DNA of 64,000 bases, from the NCBI GenBank assembly GCA_004431415.1, contig QPMI01000648.1, positions 80,562-144,561 on the forward strand, read 5' to 3'. The translations under genes and the position numbers were made by a program. Each line of letters opens with the position of its first letter. The stretch's first letter is position 1. The notes below the pieces were generated by a model. That model was not told the origin of the DNA. It searched no databases and was given only the letters and a program-made list of their open reading frames with translations. Source of the stretch: Cyanophora paradoxa. Its lineage: Eukaryota > Glaucocystophyceae > Cyanophorales > Cyanophoraceae. This document shows positions 24,301 to 35,750 of the stretch, piece by piece.

Positions 24301-24355
24301 GCCGCAGCTCGACCCGGACTTCCTCGTGGCCTGCGGCGCGTCGGACGGAGCGCAT
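12358..24355 (-). CDS. NLR/STAND-like receptor: TIR-TIR-NACHT-pentapeptide-WD40
   Basis: Very large intron-rich gene. From ATG 24,355: Pro-rich region; TIR-like domain 1 (LRVHVCGTPGDLERLG, FVFVTSRASAADARSL, about 23,960-23,130); TIR domain 2 (VRVFVSYAHANG, THLVFFASSKYALL, about 22,880-21,970); NACHT ATPase with Walker A GDAGTSKST, split by an intron at about 21,095-21,190, Walker B LVLLLDGYDETGE (20,690) and sensor strand VIISCRR; a helical arm ending FAFVHKTLLEFLAAEAI (19,150-19,200); pentapeptide repeats such as GADLRRADLRACSL (18,280-17,960); then about twelve WD40 repeats (for example DGRRVVSGSLDKTVRIW, DGRWVASGSKDRSIIVWDAE) to 13,260. The last exon reads RLPSVATPHG to EGGGEA, stop 12,358. 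By family, WD40 would sense a ligand, NACHT oligomerise and TIR signal or cleave NAD. It could be two adjacent genes split near 17,900; I favour one. Confidence 0.75.
12575..12663. repeat. G-rich low-complexity tract inside the last NLR intron
   Basis: About ninety bases of almost pure G with scattered T (units like GGGGGTGGGG), strongly G-quadruplex prone. It falls inside the proposed last intron (about 12,521-12,793) of the NLR-like gene, on the non-template strand of its convergent neighbour. Confidence 0.85.
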
Positions 24356-24978
24356 GGACGCCCCGCGAGAGGGAGCGCCGCACCATGGACGACCTGGCCC
24401 GGCGGATGCGGCGCCGGCGGGGGCGCTCCCGGGTTGGAGCCGTGCCGTTCCCCAACCGTCCGCGGCGCGGACGGGACGCAGCCCCTGCACACCACCAAGT
24501 CAGTCGCAAATCTTAGCTAAGGAAGCTTCAGCTTCTTCACGTTCAATCGACGCGGGCGCGGAACGCACATGGAGGGCGTTTAGCGGCTGCGCGATTGCCG
24601 CAAATCGGACAGGCTCTGAATGGCTTGAATTGGCTTCGGACGTAGCCGTGGACCTAAAGGAGCCCCGAGCGCCGTCGGCGTCAGATTGTGCGCCAGGACC
24701 TTTCTTCAGCGAGACACGCCTGTACCCCACTGAGTTCTCATCCCCCCTGCAGTCTGGAGCTCGCGCGTGGTCAACGTTGGCCGTCACTGACTCGGCCGCC
24801 TTCCAGAGCAGTAGCGGCGGCGAAACTGAGCATCCGAACCGAAATCCCCGTGTGTTCGTAGCTTGTTCGTAGCTCGCGAGGACCGGTTGGAGCTTTCGCC
24901 GCGGGCCGACCACAAGCTCGAAAAGACGAGCCGTAGCTTCCCCGTTCATCTGCGCAGCTCGAGCCCCAGCCGCCGAAG
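24356..24978. promoter_or_regulatory. Divergent intergenic region between NLR-like gene and formin
   Basis: About 620 bases separate the proposed starts of the minus-strand NLR-like gene and the plus-strand formin, so it should hold both promoters. No clear TATA box is seen. An open minus-strand frame at 24,500-24,946 could be an upstream exon of the NLR-like gene, but it has no recognisable domain. Confidence 0.4.
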
Positions 24979-27900
24979 ATGAGGCGCAGCTCGAAGCCGG
25001 CGTCGCAGAACTCCCTCGCGTCTCCTCCGCTGGCGCAGGTCGAGCCGCCGCGCTCCATCGGAGAGCTGCGGCGGGCCAGCCTCGGTGAGCTGCCCGCGCC
25101 CCGCCGCCCGCGTCCCGGCGTCGCCCGTTCTGCTCCGATCCCGGCCCCGACTCCCGCTCTCCGTCCTGGCCGTCGCCCTCCGTCCCTAGCGTCCCATCGC
25201 TTCTCTGTAGGCTGCGATCGCCCGCGGCTGACCTGACGGCCCGCGCCACGCCGGCAGTCTCGCGCTCGGGATCCATCTCTATGCCGGGCCAGCAGCAGCC
25301 GATGGTCGTCAACATCGAGATCGCCGACGGCCCCGGCCAGCGCTCCCCGGGGGCCCTCTCCCCCGAACGCGCCCGCGGCGTCTCGAGGGGGTGCGTGCCC
25401 CCCTTCCCCGCCCCGGCCGCCCCGCCCGCCCCGCGCCTGGTCCCCTGACCGGACGGGTACACCCCCGCAGGCCCGCGAGCGCCGGCAGCCTGGACCCCCG
25501 CACCATGCAGCGCAGCGCCGGCCCCGGGAACCAGGTCTGCCCCCCGCCCGCCCCGCCCCAGCGAGGCCCTACCCCCCTCGAATCGAATCGCGTACCCAGG
25601 GGGAGATCATGGACCGCATGCTCGCTCTCGAGCGCGAGAAGCAGGAGCTCCAGAGCAAGCTCTCCCAGTACGAGGTACCCCCCTCGGGAGGGTTCCCCGC
25701 CCCTGTACCCCCCGGGACTCAAGCCGCCGCTTCTCCCCCCCGCAGGGCCGTCTCAAGCCGCCGGGCTCCCCCGCCGGCAGCGGCAGCGAGTACTCGGGGC
25801 TCTCCTCTGGGTCCGAGGTTCGCGTAACCTCCCACTTTCGCACAAATCCTTCGGTACCCCGTGCGACCGGGGTACGCAGTACTCGCACTCGCCGGGCCCG
25901 GGGGGCCACAAGAAGGAGAAGACCGGGTTCCTGTCGCGCATCTTCGGCGGCGGCTCCGGCGGCCACAAGCACGGCCAGGGCCACGGCAAGGGCAAGGAGC
26001 CGGCGGAGTCGCCGCAGTCGTTCTCGCGCGCCTCCTCCCACCCGCCCTCCTCCGCCCCGCCGCCCTCGACGGGCCCCGGGACGGCCGGGACGACGCGGGG
26101 GCCCACCCCCGCCAGCCGCTCCTTCCACTGGGGCGGCGGGGACGAGGAGGGCAGCTCCGAGGCGCCCCCGAGGGCCCCCGCGGCCGTCACCGCCAAGCCC
26201 TGGGTCAGCTCCGCCGAGGTGCGTTCTCGATCGCTCCCGAAGAAACTCGCCCCCCGCGGACTCGAACGCGCGCCCCGCAGGTCGACAAGTACCGGCGCGA
26301 GATCGCGCGCCACCTCCCCGCCGGCATGCAGCCCATGGACGTGGGGTACGCCTTCCGCGAGGTGCGCGCTGCCGTACCCCTCCTCTCTTCCCTCCTCCTT
26401 CATGTCTGACATTGGGGTACCCCGCTCCTCCGACGATAGGCGAACAACCTGCCCCACCAGCCCGAGCTCGCGATCGCGAACGCAGCGGCGGCCGCCGCCA
26501 CCATGGCCCGGGGTACGCGTCGCTTCCCGGCCCCGCGTGAATCCCGTACCCCTCACGCGCTTTCGGCGCAGGCAACAGAGACGCGGACCCGGCGGCGATC
26601 GCTGCGGCGATCGCGGAGAGCGCGGTACCCTCCTCGGGCATGCTGAAGGGCCCTGTACCCACCCTCTCCATCGGTGACCTAATGCGGGCCCGGCCCACCA
26701 TCGCCGCCGGCGCGGCCCCGGCCACTGCCGCGGCCCCGGTTGCTCGCCCGGCATCACAGCAGTCCATCCCGGCGCCGGGCGCCGGGCGTCCGGCGCTGCA
26801 GCCGCCCTCCCAGCAGCCGCAGCCTCAGCGATCCTCGCCGCAGCATCAGCCTCAGCCTCAGCCGCAGATGCAGCCGCAAGCTGTCCGCCAGCAGCCGTCC
26901 CCGGCGGCGCCTCCGCAGCCCCAGTCGGTCGCGAGGCCTCTTGCCCCTCCGGCCCCCGCGCCCTTCTCCGCCTCCCCGCCCGCCCGCCCCTCCTCCGAGG
27001 CCGCCCCCGCCCCCGCGTCCGCCCCGCCGGCGCCGGCCCCGCTCAAGCCCCCGGCGGCCCCCGCGGCGCCGGCCTCCCGACGCTGTCGGCCGTCCCGCCG
27101 CCGCCTCCTTTGGGCCTCTCTCAGCCCCCAAGTCCCCGGGCCTCGCCATCCCGCCGGCCCCTTCCGGCGGCCTCGCCCTCCCGCCGGCTCTCTCGGGCGG
27201 CGTCCCGCCGCCCCCGCCCCGCCCGGACCCGGCGGCATCCCCGCACCGCCGCCGCCGCCCCCGGCGCTCGGCGGCGGGGGCGCGGCAAACCCAGCCGTCC
27301 CCGCCCCCAAGCGCGGCCCCTCCAAGGCGCCTTTATCTACCCCCCCACTACCCCATTCCCACTGACCTTCTCTCTAGAACCTGCGGCGGGTGCACTGGGA
27401 TCGAATCCCGCGGGACCGCCTCCAGTACACGATCTTCGCGCACGCTCCCTTCCACCAGGCGGGCGCCCCCCGCCCCCCCCCTCCACCCCGCCCAAGCTGA
27501 GATCGCGCTCTGCTCGCAGGACCCGATCTACATCGACCCCGCGGAGGTCGACGTCCACTTCGAGGTCACCAAGACCCGTCCGCCCGCCCCGCCTGCCCCG
27601 CCCCCGCCCCCGCTCTCCCTGTCGTCTGTCCTCACGGCCGGCCGCCGCGCCAGAGTCGAGGGGCGTCGGGCGCCGCGAGTCCGTCACCGGCGGCTCCGCC
27701 AAGGTGCCAAGGACCCCCCGCCCCGAGCTTTCCGCCCCCGACCCACCCCCCCGCTCGCCCCCCCGCGACAGACGAACATCATCGCGGAGAAGAAGGCCCA
27801 GCGCATCGGTGCCCCGCCCCCGCCCCCGCCCTCCGCAGCAGCCGAGGCTCCGCAGCTGAGGAGCCCTCCCCCCCGCCCCGCTGAGGCGCCAATCCCCCGC

Positions 27901-30900
27901 AGGGATCGTGCTATCGCGCTTCAAGCAGTTCTCCCGCCCCGAGCTCTCCATCGACATCGTCAAGGTCCGTTGAGGGGAGGAGGAGGAAGAGGAGAAGCGC
28001 CGGGCGGGGCGGGGCCCGACGGGCGGGGCCCGACGGGGGGGCGGGCGCGGCCGCGCAGGCGATCCTCCGCTTCGACGACTCCGACTTCGGCGAGACGCTT
28101 GGTACCCCCGCCCCGCCCCGCCCCGCCCCGATCGGGTCGACTCCGCCCCGCCCCGCTCCTCTGCTAAGGCGCCGCCCGCCCCCGCCCGCCGGCAGACGAC
28201 CGCGCGAGCACGATGCAGGCCCTCATCCGCGAGTGGTGCCACGCCTCACCCGCCCCCCGCCCCCGCCTCTAGCCGACGCGCGGGAGGAGGCGCCACGCGC
28301 CTCTCCTCCCCCGCCCCCGGCCCCTCGCCTCCAGCCGACGCGCGCTGCGCCCCGCCCCCGCCTCCCCTCTGCCTCCCCCCCGCAGGCCGACGGCAGAGGA
28401 GGAGAAGCGGCTGCTGGAGCACGAGGGGGAGATGCGCGCCCTCGAGCGCCCCGACGCCTTCTACCGCGCCGTGCGCACACGCCCGCTCAAGACAAGCTGG
28501 CTAGATGCTAGATGCGAGATGGCTGCCCGATGGAAGCTGCTGCGCCCCGTGCTTCGTGCCCCCCAACGCACCCCTCTCGCCCCGTCTGAGGGCCCGCCCG
28601 CCACCTCCCGCGCAGGCGCTGGGGGTCCCGCGCATGAAGGAGAAGGTCGCGTGCTTCCGCCGCCTCGCCACTGGAGATAAGGGTCTAGGCCTCTATCTGA
28701 GCTCCACCTGATCTCCGTCTGAGCTCAGATCGCGTGCTTCCTCTACCTCGCCACGTTCGTCACCGAGCTGGCCACCATGCGCGCCGTCCGCCCTCTCTTT
28801 CCTTGCCTCTCGACTCGACTCGCTCCCGTCGCTCAGCGGCCGCAGGGCGCGCACCTCGTCACGAGCGCCTGCCACGAGGTCATGCAGAGGCGCGCCGGTT
28901 CCCGCCCCGCCGCCTTCCGCCCTTTACCTTCGCGCAGCGGGCGGCTTGCGCGGCTCTTCGAGCTGGTGCTGGCGTACGGCAACTACCTCAACCGGGGCAC
29001 CGACAAGGGCAACACGCAGGCGCGCCCGCGCCCCCGCCCCCCTGGATCTTCGTGCACAGCAGCGAGCCCCCGAGCGCAGGGCTTCAAGGTGACGACGCTG
29101 CCGAAGCTGGTGGAGGCGAAGGCCGTCAACGCGAGCCGCGGCGTCAAGTCCCTCCTCCACCTCGTCGCCCTGGCGCGCGGGAAGACGGCCCCGCCAGCTT
29201 GCTAGAAGCCTAAGCCCAAGCCTAAGCTCAAGCTCAAGCGTGGGCCTAAGCTCAAGCTTAATTCTAAGCCTAAGCCCGATCATGAGCCTAAGCCCAAGCC
29301 CGAGCCCTAAGCTGACGTCCTCTCGGGGCGCAGGTGTGCCGGCGGGACATGCCGCTGGTGGCGGCGGTGCGGGAGGAGCTCCCCAGCCTCGCCGACGCCG
29401 TCCGTGGTGCGGTGCCCCAGGCTCGCCTCGCCTCGCCTCGCGTCCCCGTCTCTTACTCGGCCCCCGCCCCGCAGTGCCCGTGCAGACCCTCGGGGAGCAG
29501 GAGCAGGCGATGACCAAGGTCCCCCCGCCCGCCCGGCTCCGCCCGGTCGCCTTGCTGAAGGGCCGGCGGTGCGCAGGGGCTGGCGGACCTGCGGGAGGAG
29601 GCGGCCGCGTGCGCAACGGACGCCGACGCCGACATGTCCTGGGACGTCTCCGGTGCGCCCGCGCGGGGCGGGCCGGCGCGGGTCCCTCTCGTCTGCCCTC
29701 GCTCGCCCGCCCACGCCCTCCTCCCCCTCCCCGCCCGCAGGCCTCGCGCAGAGCTTCCGGCAGCAGCTCGTGGTGCGCTCGCCGCCCCCGGGTCGCGGGA
29801 GCCGATGCGAGGAAGCCGGTGCCGACTTTCGGCGCAGGAGTTCGTGCCTGCGTTCGAGGACCAGCTGGAGGCCGTCGCCGCCGAGCTCAAGCAGATGCGC
29901 GAGTCCCTCGCCGGCCTCTCCCGCTTCCTCGGCGAGGTCCGCCCCCCCCGCGTACCCCCCTCTCTGCTCTTCATTCTTCGTTCGCCGCTCCAGGACGAGC
30001 GGGCGACGCTGGACGAAACCATGGGCGTCCTCAACACGTTCCTCACCCAGTTCGAGGCGCGCGCGTACCCCCCGCGCGCTCCCCCTCCCCCCCGCTAGAT
30101 CTAATTTGCTGCTGGCCGCAGACGTGCGTGGAGGAGCTGGGCAAGGCGGAGGCGGAGCGCGCGGCGAAGGCGCAGCGCGCCGCCCAGCGCGGCGGCGAGG
30201 GTCCGTACCCCCCTCTAAAGCCCCCCCCCCCCTCCCCCCCGAAATTTGATCTTTTTTCGCAGTGGAGGTGGACAACATCGAGCATCTGATCGCGGAGAAG
30301 CGGCACGCTCAGGTACCCCCCGCCCGCTCGAATCCATGTACCCCCGGCCCACGCCGTCCCCGCGCAGGCGGTCGCGGGGGAGCCCGACGCCGTCGCCCTC
30401 GCTCTCGAGTACCAGTGCGCCTTTCCTGTACCCCCCCCCCCGTTGCCGCCCTGTACCCCCGCCCCTCCGGGCTGATCCCGCGCCGCAGGACCCTCATGGC
30501 GCAGCTGCTGCCGACCCCCCAGGTCCAGCATCCCGCGCCGGCCCGCGGAAAGCAGAGCTAGCCTCTGACTTCTCGCGCGCGCGCCAGGACCCGATGTCGG
30601 CGGTGGGTGCCGGCCTCCCAGGCGCTGCCAAGAGCAAGGGGACCGCCTCAAAGGTGCGGGGCGCCCCCGCTCGCGCCCGCGCCCGCGGCTCGCACCCGGG
30701 CCAGCTTCGTCTCACGCGCCCCGCCGGGCGCCCGCAGGGCAAGACCGCCGTCAAGCTGTGCGACGAGTGCGTCTTGTTTTGATCCCGAATCCTCTTCTAG
30801 AACCGTTAGCTGCTTTACACGGGACTCTTTTCAAAAGACCCACTTTGACTGCCCTCTCATGAGCACCGACGCCTCAGGTGCGACCCGAACCTCTGCGACC

Positions 30901-31308
30901 GCTGCCGCAAGAACCTCCAGGCGCGCCGTACCCCCCCCCCCGGGAGACGGAATTGGATCCCGGCTGACGGATCGTTCCCCCGGGCAGTCGACGAAGGATC
31001 GCCTGGAGGAACTGAAAGAGCAGGTGGCGCGGGCCGGGCCGGGGGGCGGCGGGCCCCCGCCCGCCCCGGGCGGCCCGCCCCTGCGGCCCTCCCCGCCGCC
31101 CCGAGGGCGGGCCGCCCGCCCCGCCCCCGCCCCCGCCGCCCCGCCCCCCTTTGCGCTGGGCCTCCCCGGCGGCCCCACCCCGGCCGCCCCAAGGGCCCCG
31201 CCGCCGCCCCCGGCGCCGACGGCCGGCGCCGCGCCCCCCGCCCCGGCCGGGGGCGGATCCCTCGCGGACCAGCTGGCCGCTGCCCGCGCCCGCAAGGCCA
31301 AGGCCTGA
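24979..31308 (+). CDS. Formin (FH1-FH2) with C-terminal zinc knuckle and second proline-rich tail
   Basis: Actin nucleator. From ATG 24,979: MRRSSKPASQNSL, an N-terminal segment with a short coiled coil (MDRMLALEREKQELQSKLSQ) and Gly/His-rich linker, a Pro/Gln-rich FH1 region (26,640-27,330), then FH2 beginning LRRVHWDRIPRDRLQ (27,380) and passing FSRPELSIDIVK, KVACFRRLAT, the hallmark FELVLAYGNYLNRG (28,955-29,000), GFKVTTLPKLVEAKAVN (29,080), FEDQLEAVAAELKQMRESL and VLNTFLTQFE. Downstream, joined exons give CDEC-x4-CDRC (30,760-30,905), a possible zinc knuckle, then KDRLEELKEQV, a second polyproline region and LADQLAAARARKAKA with stop at 31,306-31,308. More than twenty short introns. The tail resembles WH2/DAD-type ends, which is inference. 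Confidence 0.85.
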
Positions 31309-32155
31309 CCGCCCGCCTCCCTTAGCTTTCTGGGCCCGCTCCCGCCGGCCTCATCGATCCGGCCGTCTGCCGGCGTTCCCCTCCAATACCGATTCGTTAC
31401 GCGTACGTGCATGCTTTCAGCTTTGCTTAACATCCGCAGCCCAGCAGTAGTAGTAGTGCATTGCAAGCCTGGTCGTGATCCCTTCAGCACGTGCATTTGC
31501 GCAGTGCGGTGCTCATACTATGATAGTCGATTGCCAATTTCTTCATGATCAGCTGCATTTTGTGTGCCGCCGTCCATATGCATTGGGTTCTATAGCCAGT
31601 GCATGAAATCAGCTTTCTCGTCATTTGTGAATTTCGAATTGTGCTAAATCGATAGACTTCACGTATACGTGCATTTAGCTACATCGTGAGCGGTAGTGGT
31701 CATCAGCAGTATGATCATGTTCTTGACCAGATACACTTTGCATCGAAGTCGTGCACGTGAAAATCATGATCATGATCAAATTCGAAAGTCATGATCACAT
31801 GCATATGTACAACTGCAAAACTATTATAATTATACGAAGTCATCGAATCAATATTAATCGGATCGCGAACGTAAATGTACCGTAGTACATGTGCTACGGA
31901 TTCGAAAACCTACGATATATATCGATATCGACGACTTCGATAAAACAAGCATGCAGCTGCAGCTGGCCATGGGAGCATTGGGAGCATTCGGAGCCTCAAG
32001 ATCCTAAGGCCTCGGTTAACGTTGGGCTCGCGCGGGACGGCGCCGGCCGCCGCCGGGCTCCGATTGACATCAATCTTCGACGAATCGCACGATCCCCCCA
32101 ATGCGGATCCGGCCGCATCCTGAATCCGGATCCAAAGCTGCGCGCGGCCTCGGGC
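31309..32155. other. Intergenic, no gene recognised
   Basis: Lower-GC DNA after the formin stop, rich in short palindromic words (ATGATCATGATCAT-like near 31,765-31,800, ATATATCGATATCG near 31,915). No open frame shows a domain. Confidence 0.5.
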
Positions 32156-33240
32156 TCATGACCTGAGGAAGGAGGGCTCCTCCCCGGCGACCTCGCACAC
32201 CTCAGCCTGCGTATGGTAATTATAAGCTGAGCGCAAACTCGGATCATCGGATCAAATTGGAGTCCGCCGCCGAGTCGGCTTGGGCGCACCTCGAGCTCGT
32301 TCCAGATGTCGGCGAGGGCGGCGCCGGCGCCGGCGGATGCCCGGACTCGGCCGTCTCCGCGAACAGCACCTCGCCCGACGCGGAGGTCGCCTGCGCGCGC
32401 GGGAGGCCCGTCCACGTAAGCTAAAAAAGGCCTAGGCTAAAGACCTCAAGCTTAAGCTTTTATATGATCATGATTAGGTCCGGAGCGGCTGCGGCCCGGC
32501 GGGCTGAATACTTAAGCTTAAGCTAAGCTCAAGCTCAAGTCAAGCTTGGAGCAGGCTAAATGAATTCGAAACGCTTCAGCTTGATCACGATCCAGACGCG
32601 GCACTCGTGCACGCGCGCGCCGCGGCGGGCGCACTGCGGCACGCTGGCGATGGCGAAGAGGTCATGATCAGCGTCCTCCGAGGCTCCGCAGGCTCGCCGG
32701 AGCGCGCGGAGGTCTGCATGGCGCAGGAGAGCTCGCCCGCCTCTGCGCCCTCGGCGCCCTCGGCGGCCTCGAGCTCGATAAAAATCTGCGAGCCCTTCCG
32801 CTCAGGCATAAACTGCGCGCGCGAGCAAATTTAATGCATCCATGAGCAGCGTGACACATGCACAGCCCGAAAATTAAAGCTTGGGTTGGCAAGTGGCTCG
32901 ATCCGATGATCAGAATCGAGCTCGCGGCACGCGCGCACCCCGCCATAGGACAGCTCGTCCGGATCCGTCTCGACGTCCTCCGTCGCGTCGGCGCGCGCGC
33001 CCTTGCGCTCGAGCATGAACTGCGCGAGCACACGCGTACGTACACGCGATACACGTGGTACGCGCGCGGTCAGCGCAACGTCAACAGCTCCAAACGAAGG
33101 CAGGCGGCTCTGGATTCGAACCGTTTGAACGCACCCCGCCGCATGCCTAGGATCCGGAGAGCTCGTCGGTTTCAATATCCTCCGTCGCGTCGGCACGCGC
33201 GCCCTTGCGTTCGAGGCTTCGAGCTCGAGTCGAGCCAAAC
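32156..33240 (-). CDS. Weak candidate gene with triplicated ERKG exon
   Basis: Not recognised. On the minus strand three exon-like blocks repeat the phrase LERKGARADATED-(V/I)ETD (33,215-33,150 and 33,020-32,945) and QFMPERKGSQIF (32,815-32,780), each after an acceptor-like CGCAG or similar. Further left, blocks reading HECRVWIVIKLKRF, then ADIWNELE joined by a GTGCG...GCAG intron to AEVCEVAGEEPSFLRS with a stop at 32,156, look like coding exons. The pattern suggests tandem exon duplication in a real but unassigned gene, or a decayed one. No catalytic motif is visible. Confidence 0.32.
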
Positions 33241-33535
33241 TAATTATAATTATAACTTCGGCGATGCATATGATATGAGCTCGAGCGCTCTAGGAGAACT
33301 CCGATGTGGGATCAACAATTTGATCTCCGCGGCCGGCTAACGGCCGCGGATCCGGATCGATATCCGGATTCCGGCTCGAATTTCCGGAACTCTAGATCTG
33401 GGTCCGGCGAAGAGGATATCGATGCACCCCGCTAGGGCTCGTCCCCCTCCTCTCGGGGGTACTTCGTGTGTACGGATAAGGCCGACGCGCGCGCGGGGCC
33501 GGCAGCCTAGGTCTCTGCCGCCGCCATTTTCTGAG

Positions 33536-35750
33536 ATGGAGCCGCCGGCGAAGCGCGCGAGGGGTGAGGAGTGCGTGCTCGAGCAGCTGTCGGACGCCGC
33601 GCTGGCCGTCGCGCTCGCTGGCCTCGACGTGAACGACGCCTGGCGCCTGCGCGGTGTCTCCCGCCGGCTCAAGGCGCGCCCGCCGCCTGCCACTACTCGC
33701 CTCCCGCGTGGAGAACGGACAGTGACGCCGCCGCGCAGCGGATCGTGGAGGAGAAGGAGTGGGCGCGCGTGCGGATGGAGGCGGCGCGCCCGGCCCGCCT
33801 GAAGAAGCTGGCGGCGCTGCTCCGCGACGGCTCCATGAAGCTCGACGCCGGCGCGCGGCTGGAGCTCGCGCTCGGGCACGCCGACGACGAGAAGGAGCTC
33901 CGCCGCGCCGCCGCCTCCGTCCTCGGCGCCGCCGCGCCCTTCGGCATCGCAGGGGCGGCCCTCGAGGCGCCCATGCCGCTGGAGAGCACCTTCCAGGCCG
34001 CGCTCGACGCCCTCGCCCCGGCCGCCGCCTCCCTCCGCTCCCTCTCCGTCCTCGACACGCGCCCCGCCGCCTCCGCCCGGCCCTGGGAGGCGCGCGCGCG
34101 CGCGCCGCCCCCGCAGGCGACCCCACCGCCGCCCCCGCCTCCGCGCTGAGACGCGCCGCCGCCGCCGCAGCCGGACGGGACGTACCTGAAGGCGCGCCTG
34201 TCGCGCTTCGGGGCGCTGGAGGAGCTGCGCCTCCCGCACGCCCGCCTCTCCGAGCGCGGCGCCGAGAGCCTCGCCGCCGCCTGCCCCAAGCGCGTTCCCC
34301 CCATCCAGCCCGCCCGCCCCCCTTCGAGTCCTACCAAATCTGCCGCCCCCGGGTCCCCGCTGACGCCCCGCGCAGGCTGCGACGCGCGTCGCTCGCGTTC
34401 GTGAAAGCGGCCGCCGCCGGGCCTCTCGGGCGTCTCTCGGGCCTCGAGGAGGTGGGTGCGGGAGGGTGCGAGGGGGGAGCGCCGCGGGGGTACGCGCCGA
34501 CGCGCTTTCGCCGCAGCTGGAGGCCACCCTCGGGGACGACGCAGGGCCCGCCCTGGAGCCCCTCGCCTCCGGGCCCGCCGCCTCCTCCCTCCGCGCCCTC
34601 CGCCTCCGCGGCCCGTGCGCCACCCCCCGCCACCTCGCAACCCCGTACCCCTCTACCCCTGCCTGGGCTGACCTCGGCCACCCGTCCCGTGGCAGGCCGG
34701 AGGGGCCGCAGGCGCTGGACGGGAGGGCCCTGCAGGCGATCGGGCGCCTCTCGGCCCTCGAGACTCTCGAGCTCTCCGGCCTCTGGACCGTGCGTCCGTA
34801 CCCCCCACGCCCCCGTGATAGTCCCCGTACCCCCGTCCCCCTCGAAGGCCCAAGCAGGTGTCCCGCGGGGTGTCCCCTGTGGATCTGGCGTCGATCGGAG
34901 TACCCCCCAAGCTTGCGTCCCTTTGCCTGCATCTCGGATTCGCGGACCCGCCTCAGGCCCGCCCCCGCCTCTTCTCCCCCCGGCCCCCCTCCTCCCCCCC
35001 ACCTCACGCCCCCAACACACAATCCGCATCCCACACATCCCCTCTTCGCTTATGCTCAACTCAGATTTCGGCCCTCGCGAGCGCCATTCGCACCGCCCCG
35101 GCCCTCCAATCTCTTGACCTGCTCCTCCGTACCCTGGCCCCCGCGGCGCCCAGCTGCAGCTCCTCGCCCTCCCCGCGACGCTGATGCTGTACCCCTTCCC
35201 TCAGTCCCCGGCTTCGGGTCCCAGGAAGACGTCCAGGCCCGCAGCGCCCCATACCCCCCCCCCCCCGCCCCCCAACCCCACTCATTCGACTGCACCCCCC
35301 ACCCCGCAGGCGGCGCTGCGCGAGGTGGCCTCGGCGCGCCCCGCGGCCCTCCGGCGCCTCGCGCTGCACTCCTGCCCGCCCCTTTCCCCCAATCTCGCTC
35401 AGGTACCCCCGGGCCCCCCCGCCCTCCCTTCCCCCACACCCCTCCCTCCCCCACGCTCATATGAGCCCCGCGAGGCCATCGCGGCGTGCCGCCACCTCTC
35501 CGCCCTCGAGCTCGAGGCCCGCCTCGCCTCCGAGGAGGGCCTCGAGGGGTACGCCGCCCTCGCCTCACTCCCCGCGGCCGTGCGTGCAGCCCGTCCCCCC
35601 TCTCCTCTTCTTTTTCATCCACGCTCCTCACGCACGCACGGCCAGCGGGTGCGGGTGTCGGTGGCGTGTTTGGGGGGCGGACCGCTGCGGGCGGCGGCTC
35701 GGGGGCGCCTCACCACCCTCCTCCCGCGCGCTTTAGTCCTTGTTCCCTAA
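33536..35750 (+). CDS. F-box/LRR-like protein, second copy type
   Basis: ATG at 33,536 gives MEPPAKRARGEE, then an F-box-like segment LEQLSDAALAVALAGLDVNDAWRLRGVSRRL. Later exons read IVEEKEWARVRMEAARPARLKKLAALL, FQAALDALAPAAASLRSLSVLD, KARLSRFGALEELRLPHARL, SALETLELSGLW and ALELEARLASEEGLEGYAAL, LRR-style strands separated by short introns with GTGCG or GTACCCC donors. The N-terminal order (MEP..KRAR, F-box, then a (V)xEKEWA(R/S)V motif) matches the gene at 1,905, which has QETEWASVELRM in the same place, so the two are paralogues. The stop at 35,750 is the next in-frame one and the last exon may end earlier. A role as ubiquitin-ligase adaptor is inferred from the F-box. Confidence 0.65.

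Noticed and set aside
24500-24946. Minus-strand frame starting MNGEATARLFELVV
   Set aside because: Could be an upstream exon of the NLR-like gene, but has no recognisable domain and no convincing splice link.
33337-35034. Minus-strand open frame of 565 codons antisense to the F-box/LRR gene
   Set aside because: Low-complexity Arg/Gly text with no domain; the opposite strand gives LRR-like strands with consistent splice sites.
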